Source of the DNA: Candidatus Bathyarchaeota archaeon
GTDB taxonomy: Archaea; Thermoproteota; Bathyarchaeia; RBG-16-48-13; GCA-020355125
Direction: 5' to 3'
Assembly: GCA_026014905.1 (NCBI GenBank)
Contig: JAOZHK010000209.1
Coordinates: forward strand, 1-10,554
DNA: 10,554 bases
Made by a program: the position numbers and the translations under genes. The notes below the pieces were generated by a model that saw only the letters and a program-made list of their open reading frames with translations, had not been told where the DNA came from and ran no database searches. This document shows positions 6,030 to 10,554 of the stretch, piece after piece (position 1 is the first letter of the stretch; every line of letters starts with the position of its first letter).

Positions 6030-7682
6030 TTAAACAACTTGAAGAGAACGGGAGAGGGCTTTGCGTCCTCGATATTCTGGGAGCAGACGCGGGCTTTTAG
6101 TGGTAGAAGAGATATGCGCGTTCTGAAGCATCATTCGATATTGCGTAACATGCTTGAGCGTGAGGGCTCCTTGATGTACCGTCTTCGCATAACGGGTAGC
6201 ATAGATGCCTGCGCGTCGACCATAGACACTGTAATCAAGGATTGAGTTTCCCATCAATCGATTCTTCCCATGGGTGCCTCCAGTCACTTCACCAGCTGCA
6301 AACAGTCCTGAAACTGAAGTCTCTGTACGATCATTGAGCATCTCAACACCTCCATTTTGAAAATGCAAGGTAGGAAAGACGAGGATGGGGGTTACCCGCA
6401 TGTCAATGCCAAAGCGTTTATTCTGGCGGAACATGGCTGGAAGACTTTTCTCAATGGTTCCTTGACCATGAATTAGATCAATCATCGGGGTGTCAAGCCA
6501 GACTCCTTGCATTCCAGTGGGCGTCTCCACACCATTACCACGTTCATAGCATTCCCGAATGATTGCGGAGGTCTCGACATCGCGAGGCTCAAGCGGATTC
6601 ACAAATTGTTCTCCAAACCGGTTTACTGGTTGGGCTCCTAGGTTGCGCACTTTCTCGGTGACTAATAGGCCAACGATTTGCTCAGGATAGGCTGCACCCG
6701 TAGGGTGATATTGTACCGAATCCATATCGCGTAACTTCGCACCAACTCGATAGGCTAAGACAAGTCCATCGCCCGTAGCTCCATAATGATTCGTCGTTTG
6801 AAAGTTTTGGACATGGAGTCGGCCAAAGCCGCCAGTCGCGAGAATGGTTGCTTTCGCTTTCACAATATAATATTCCTGTGTTTCCATGTTTGTTAAAATC
6901 GCGCCAGCGACTTGGTCGTGGTCATCCATTACAAGCTCAATCGCTGCGGTAAATTCGAGAATAGGAACTGCGTGATTAATGACCTCATCTCGTAAGTTCC
7001 GGGTAATTTCCATACCCGTATAGTCTCGGGCTGAGTGTAACCGATTTTGAGAGGAGCCGCCACATGGGAGCGTGATCATCGAGCCATCAGGTGCGCGATC
7101 ATACGCGATACCTAATTCTTGATGCCACTGAAGAATGCGCGGTGCGTCCAGAACTAAGGCTCGAACCAACTCAGGATTATTCGTGAAGTGGCCGCCACCT
7201 AAAGCGTCAAGATAGTGAATCACGGGGCTATCATAGGGTTTATCAGCGAACTGTACTCCGCCTTGAGACATCACTGAATTCGAGTCACCCAATCGAAGTT
7301 TCTGGACGAGTAAAATATTGGCGGGCAGTAAACCTTCATGTATTGCCCATAATGCCGCGGTCATCCCGGCACCTCCGCCTCCAAGGATGAGGAGATCAAC
7401 TTGATAATCAATCATAGTGAGATCAATTGTGTCGGGTTCTATCCATGGCTCGGCTTCGAGAATATCGGCTACTTCATCGGGGATACGGTCACCTTTGTTG
7501 GGACCAAATTGTAACACGCGCTTACCGGTCTGTTGGTAATCAGGATGGAATTTATTGAGAATCTCTTTGCGTTCTTGTAACGTCGTTAATGTATAGTGTT
7601 CGTGGAGGCGATGAGAGCGTGTTCGTTCGACAAACTCAAGGGATTTGAGCATATAAGACAAATACCCATGGGGAAGCGTCAT
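6030..7682 (-). CDS. frdA: Fumarate reductase/succinate dehydrogenase-type flavoprotein subunit
   Basis: This 550-residue FAD protein interconverts fumarate and succinate. About 95 residues precede the dinucleotide fold, longer than the usual start. The FAD motif is LILGGGGAGMTAA (98-110). Active-site residues seen in the family are all present: the HPTG motif (326-329), Glu343 and Arg346 in VTEKVRNLG, the proton-shuttle Arg367 in EPRDVETSAI, His440 in FPTLHFQNGG and Arg475 in GKNRLMGNSILDYSVYG. The C-terminus (SPRLLPEYRG) is family-typical, so the gene is complete. At the spot where complex II enzymes carry the FAD-linking histidine, the sequence is DSNSVMSQGG, so FAD should be bound without a covalent link. 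The start ATG 7682 overlaps the stop of the iron-sulfur gene as ATGA, indicating coupled translation. No signal peptide is present; the enzyme is cytoplasmic. Reduction direction is inferred from the neighbours. Confidence 0.93.
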   Translation of the reverse strand: MTLPHGYLSYMLKSLEFVERTRSHRLHEHYTLTTLQERKEILNKFHPDYQQTGKRVLQFGPNKGDRIPDEVADILEAEPWIEPDTIDLTMIDYQVDLLILGGGGAGMTAALWAIHEGLLPANILLVQKLRLGDSNSVMSQGGVQFADKPYDSPVIHYLDALGGGHFTNNPELVRALVLDAPRILQWHQELGIAYDRAPDGSMITLPCGGSSQNRLHSARDYTGMEITRNLRDEVINHAVPILEFTAAIELVMDDHDQVAGAILTNMETQEYYIVKAKATILATGGFGRLHVQNFQTTNHYGATGDGLVLAYRVGAKLRDMDSVQYHPTGAAYPEQIVGLLVTEKVRNLGAQPVNRFGEQFVNPLEPRDVETSAIIRECYERGNGVETPTGMQGVWLDTPMIDLIHGQGTIEKSLPAMFRQNKRFGIDMRVTPILVFPTLHFQNGGVEMLNDRTETSVSGLFAAGEVTGGTHGKNRLMGNSILDYSVYGRRAGIYATRYAKTVHQGALTLKHVTQYRMMLQNAHISSTTKSPRLLPEYRGRKALSRSLQVV

Positions 7683-8371
7683 TCATGCGCACCTCCTCTT
7701 TCTTCGTAGAGAATTTGAAGGTCTTTGAGGCTTTTCTGCGATAACGCTGTGAGTGTTTGATCAAACGTGCCTTTGTTAATAGCTTGTATCATCTGTTCCA
7801 CTTCCGTTGATCGGGGTAGTATCGTTTTTCCATAGATTCTGCGAGCAAGTAAGGCAATATGGTAGGGGACGATTTCAGCGGGACATCGCATTGCACATAA
7901 ACCACAGGATAAGCAGTCAAAGGAGCGTTCGGCTACTTCAGCAAAATCGCCTTTTAATGCAGCTTGCACGTAATTCATGACTTCTAATTCTTGGGGGCAC
8001 GCTTTCGTGCAGGTATTACAGCAGAGACATCGAGCTAATTCCGGGTAATGTTCGAGTAAAATGTTCTCAGATGGATCCAGTGTCTCGAGAGTATATGTGG
8101 CCTTTGTTGCGGGAGTAAATGGGATCTGACTCAGATACATGCCATCCTGGACAGTCTCCTGACATGCGAGCGCCATTTGCAACCGATATTCGCCCTGAAG
8201 ACGAAATACGGTAGCACAGGCTCCACAAAACCCGCCTCGGCAACCTGCACCTCGAATAAAACGATAGCCAGCGTACTCCATAGCCTTCATGATCGTGAGA
8301 CCGGAGGGAACAATGTATTCTTTACCCATGACAAAAATTTTAACGGTTTCCAGCGATTTCTCTTGACTCAT
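7679..8371 (-). CDS. frdB: Fumarate reductase iron-sulfur subunit with two [4Fe-4S] motifs
   Basis: This protein passes electrons to the flavoprotein encoded next to it. From ATG 8371 it has 230 residues; a GTG at 8380 adds three and is less likely, because GTGAG would then fall within the coding region instead of acting as the ribosome site. Numbered from the GTG, the [2Fe-2S] domain is at 1-95 with Cys47, 52, 55 (GCRGGFCGAC) and Cys73. A first CX2CX2CX3CP motif has Cys118/121/124/128 and a second has Cys156/159/162/166. Quinone-linked FrdB/SdhB carries a [3Fe-4S] site in place of the second full motif, so this version resembles the N-terminal half of methanogen thiol:fumarate reductase TfrB. 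It lacks TfrB's HdrB-like CCG part. The C-terminal 60 residues are helical. It overlaps the flavoprotein gene by four bases and lies 36 bases after the reductase gene. Confidence 0.9.
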   Translation of the reverse strand: MSQEKSLETVKIFVMGKEYIVPSGLTIMKAMEYAGYRFIRGAGCRGGFCGACATVFRLQGEYRLQMALACQETVQDGMYLSQIPFTPATKATYTLETLDPSENILLEHYPELARCLCCNTCTKACPQELEVMNYVQAALKGDFAEVAERSFDCLSCGLCAMRCPAEIVPYHIALLARRIYGKTILPRSTEVEQMIQAINKGTFDQTLTALSQKSLKDLQILYEERGGAHE

Positions 8372-8407
8372 ATTACTCACTATTATCGTTCATGTCGTCA
8401 TTATCTT

Positions 8408-9268
8408 TTACCAATAATCCGACATCTGCATGTTCTGTAACTCTTCGTATGAAAAAACAGGTCCATCCTGACACACATATTTCGCTCCAATGTTACATCG
8501 TCCACATTTCCCAACACCACAGGTCATTTTGTTTTCGAGAATTGTTAATATCTGGTCTTGTGGGTACCCTTGCTTGACGAGAAGATCAGCAGATAATCGA
8601 ATCATGATCGGGGGTCCGCAGATAAAGGCAAACGCATCGTTTACCGCAAGATCGAGGTGAGACATCACGGTGGGTACTACTCCAACCTGACCTTGCCAGT
8701 CAGGAGTCTCCCCTCCAGGATCGACTGTGGTTACAAGACGCACCTTATCGATCGTCTGCCAGCGAGTCAGCTCCTGTTGATACGGGATATCGAATGGATT
8801 TCGGGCGCCGACGATGATTGTTATCTTACCATAACGATGTCTTTCTTCAAGTACATATGATATAAGGGGTCGGAGAGGGGCCATACCAATACCGCCACCC
8901 ACAAAGATGAGGTCTTGATGATCTAGCGGTGTGCGGAGGAAATGATTTCCATAGGGTCCTCGAACCCCAACATAGTCCTTCGGAACGAGTTCATGCAAGG
9001 CTTGAGTCACTTTTCCCATGCGTTTGACGCTAATCTCAAATGAATCTCGTTGAAAGGGGGATGACGCAATCGCAAAGGGAGCTTCACCTTGTCCAAAAAC
9101 CGAGAGTAACACAAAGTTACCTGGATAAAAGGTGAATGAGGGCATTAAAGACTCTTCAAGCTCGAGACGAAAGGTTGTGATATCTGGTGTTTCTTCAGTG
9201 AGCTGTATTATTTGAGCTCGGAAAGGCTTGTATAACTTTGAGGCCTGAAGTGTATCGCTATTTGTCAT
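8408..9268 (-). CDS. FAD/NAD(P)-binding reductase with C-terminal [2Fe-2S] (HydG/FlxA type)
   Basis: This 286-residue protein belongs to the ferredoxin-NADP reductase-like family shared by sulfhydrogenase gamma subunits, anaerobic sulfite reductase subunit B, FlxA and dihydroorotate dehydrogenase electron-transfer subunits. It exchanges electrons between NAD(P)H and partner Fe-S proteins. The FAD-binding beta barrel spans about 12-110 with APFAIASSP (63-71) and the GKVTQAL loop (85-91). The nucleotide domain starts with FVGGGIGMAPLRPL (122-135) and ends with CGPPIMI (217-223). A [2Fe-2S] site of the DHODH-subunit type follows: Cys250, 255, 258 and 266 (TCGVGKCGRCNIG). NAD versus NADP preference cannot be read safely. 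The gene overlaps the upstream Fe-S gene by 11 bases, with AGGAGA about eight bases before ATG 9268. Its place beside FrdAB makes it the likely NAD(P)H entry point. Confidence 0.88.
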   Translation of the reverse strand: MTNSDTLQASKLYKPFRAQIIQLTEETPDITTFRLELEESLMPSFTFYPGNFVLLSVFGQGEAPFAIASSPFQRDSFEISVKRMGKVTQALHELVPKDYVGVRGPYGNHFLRTPLDHQDLIFVGGGIGMAPLRPLISYVLEERHRYGKITIIVGARNPFDIPYQQELTRWQTIDKVRLVTTVDPGGETPDWQGQVGVVPTVMSHLDLAVNDAFAFICGPPIMIRLSADLLVKQGYPQDQILTILENKMTCGVGKCGRCNIGAKYVCQDGPVFSYEELQNMQMSDYW

Positions 9269-10280
9269 TGTATATTTCTCCTGGAAGTTTCACGTCGGAG
9301 ACCATGGCGATCAGATCTAAGTGCATGGGGCAGTATTGGTTACATCGACCACAGCCGACGCATAGATACTGGTTAAAGTTTTGTTGGAAATAGAGAAATT
9401 TGTGGAGGATTCGATTGCGTAGCCTCTGATAAATCTCGCCTCGAGGATTATGGCCATTGGCATGTTTTGAGTAAGCCGGAAATTGACACGAATCCCAGAA
9501 TTTCACGCGCATCAGATCTTCATCTGCAATATTAAAGCAGTGACAAGTTGGACAGAGAAATGTGCAGATTCCACAGCTAATACACCGTTGCGCTATTTCT
9601 CTCCAGTATTCGGTGTTGAAGCTACGTGTTAGTCGTGGAAGAAGGTTTGTGGTATTAATCCATCGGGCAATATGGGATTCAGCTTGTTGTTTCATTTGCA
9701 CTGCTTGGTTACGTTGTTGTGGTGTTGGTGAGCGGGAGAAGGGTTGTGCGTGTTTTAGCAATTGCTCTCCTTTTTTGCTTACTGCTTCGATAAGAAACAT
9801 CCTTTCAAGTTGAGTGAGGACCACATCTAATCCTGAAGTGTTATGCGGTCCTCCATTCAGGGATGTACAAAAGCAGGTGGTGTGTGGCGTATTGCATGCT
9901 ACTCCGATTAAGATACTAGCTTGTCGCTTTGATGTATAGTATTCATCTTCATGCGTTGACTGGAACACTAGGTCAAGGCGCTGGATTGCTTGTGCATCGC
10001 AGGGTCTAACTCCCAAAAATATTGTTTTCTGGCTGTCATGTGTGTTTTCATGAATTTCTCCTTCAGGTGTATATTGAAAAAGGTTTTCATACATCGGAAG
10101 GATGAAGTCCTTAATGCTGTTGAGAGTAGGTATTGGGGTTTGGTGCCATTGACTACTATGAGTGATCGGTCGCAGTATGATTCGATCGTCATCTTGGGTT
10201 GGTGCAATGACTCGATATTCCTCGTTAATGAGGATCGCAATGAAGTCTGCGAGTTGAGTCTCGTTGATTATAGCAGTCAT
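9258..10280 (-). CDS. Two-cluster Fe-S protein, HydB/AsrA/FlxB-like
   Basis: This 340-residue soluble protein resembles sulfhydrogenase beta subunits (HydB), anaerobic sulfite reductase subunit A and FlxB, which relay electrons between the FAD reductase and a catalytic unit. The N-terminal domain carries FLGVRPCDAQAIQRLD (88-103) and GVACNTPHTTCFCTSLNGGP (126-145), both diagnostic of the family. The C-terminal half has CX2CX2CX3CP at Cys233/236/239/243, followed by Cys246 and Cys248. A second motif is at Cys307/310/313/317. It starts at ATG 10280, 20 bases after the preceding gene, with AAGGA about nine bases upstream. The TAG stop (9260-9258) lies inside the next gene. In sulfhydrogenases and Flx clusters this protein always pairs with the FAD reductase type found next door, which supports a shared electron-transfer module here. 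Confidence 0.87.
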   Translation of the reverse strand: MTAIINETQLADFIAILINEEYRVIAPTQDDDRIILRPITHSSQWHQTPIPTLNSIKDFILPMYENLFQYTPEGEIHENTHDSQKTIFLGVRPCDAQAIQRLDLVFQSTHEDEYYTSKRQASILIGVACNTPHTTCFCTSLNGGPHNTSGLDVVLTQLERMFLIEAVSKKGEQLLKHAQPFSRSPTPQQRNQAVQMKQQAESHIARWINTTNLLPRLTRSFNTEYWREIAQRCISCGICTFLCPTCHCFNIADEDLMRVKFWDSCQFPAYSKHANGHNPRGEIYQRLRNRILHKFLYFQQNFNQYLCVGCGRCNQYCPMHLDLIAMVSDVKLPGEIYNDK

Positions 10281-10300
10281 AATATGGGTTCCTTAATTCG

Positions 10301-10554
10301 TTATAAAATTTCGTTGTCGGGATCTTCGTCTTTAACAAGGTTGAAAAGCGGTTTCGTGAGGTGAGTCGCCCCCGGTTCATACTGAAAGAGCGTGGTGATA
10401 TCGCGGGCTATCTTCATGTTTAAGAGATGTAGGGGGATCTGTTGAGGGCAAACGCGATCACATTCCATACAGCCTGTGCATCTTCCCGCTAAATCAAAGG
10501 CGCGAAGAAGAAGCCATGAAAAATTTCCTTTCAAGGAAGGTGCGGCTGGAATAT
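10301..10554 (-). CDS. Fe-S protein, C-terminal part (cut by window edge)
   Basis: The frame is open from the right edge to the TAA at 10303-10301, giving the last 83 residues of a larger protein; a TTG at 10534 is not a convincing start because the frame continues upstream as IPAAPS. It contains FDLAGRCTGCMECDRVCPQQ, a full [4Fe-4S] motif CX2CX2CX3CP, followed by IPLHLLNMKIARDI. This arrangement is typical of the end of multi-cluster electron-transfer proteins (FlxC/HdrC-like or other 4Fe-4S dicluster proteins) encoded beside Hdr/Flx modules. A second cluster motif may lie outside the window. It is the first visible gene of the operon, 20 bases ahead of the HydB-like gene. The exact family cannot be settled from this fragment. 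Confidence 0.75.
   Translation of the reverse strand, partial: IPAAPSLKGNFSWLLLRAFDLAGRCTGCMECDRVCPQQIPLHLLNMKIARDITTLFQYEPGATHLTKPLFNLVKDEDPDNEIL

Noticed and set aside
5916..6245. 109-codon open frame on the + strand across the end of the flavoprotein gene
   Set aside because: It lies mostly opposite the conserved C-terminal coding region of the flavoprotein and its product has no recognisable features. It is a shadow frame.

Overview
The window looks archaeal. Short AT-rich promoters with a TTTATATA-type TATA box, each about 20 to 60 bases ahead of a gene or leader, are followed by genes with strong GGAGGTGA-type ribosome binding sites. At least one transcription unit ends in a plain oligo-T run without a hairpin. 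No RNA gene, insertion sequence or CRISPR array is visible. I cannot name the lineage from sequence alone. A deep-branching, probably anaerobic archaeon (for example an Asgard-type or related mixotroph) would fit the gene content, but that is inference.

Layout. (1) Bases 1-4294, + strand: the 3' part of a radical SAM protein, a small unknown protein with its own strong ribosome binding site, a long MutL/GlmL-family ASKHA ATPase, and directly abutting it a 373-residue protein with barrel-sandwich-like and KOW-like segments. The last three form a tight operon ending at an oligo-T run near 4317-4324. (2) Bases 4295-6029, + strand: an island of small membrane proteins, each apparently with its own promoter. 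They are a 51-residue two-helix protein, a PH-like protein with two membrane helices and a four-helix protein. Two of the promoters share an identical 17-base core, and two of the genes are followed closely by pure CG alternation. A possible 45-residue cysteine-rich ORF lies in the leader of the PH-like gene. (3) Bases 6030-10554, - strand, transcribed right to left: an Fe-S protein cut by the window edge, a HydB/FlxB-like Fe-S protein, a HydG/FlxA-like FAD/NAD(P)/[2Fe-2S] reductase, a fumarate reductase iron-sulfur subunit and a fumarate reductase flavoprotein. The genes are tightly packed and several overlap.

How they work together. The - strand cluster reads as a soluble electron chain: NAD(P)H (or another donor in the part not seen) passes electrons to the FAD reductase, then to the multi-cluster Fe-S proteins, the FrdB-like subunit and the FrdA-like subunit, where fumarate is reduced (or succinate oxidised). 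No membrane anchor is present. The iron-sulfur subunit carries two full [4Fe-4S] motifs instead of the [3Fe-4S] site typical of quinone-linked enzymes, and the flavoprotein lacks the histidine that normally binds FAD covalently. All three features point away from a quinone-linked complex II and towards a cytoplasmic NAD(P)H- or Hdr/Flx-linked fumarate reductase. The MutL-type ATPase is normally associated with B12-dependent carbon-skeleton mutases, but none is encoded in the window. Its fixed partner here is the barrel/KOW protein, whose role is unknown.
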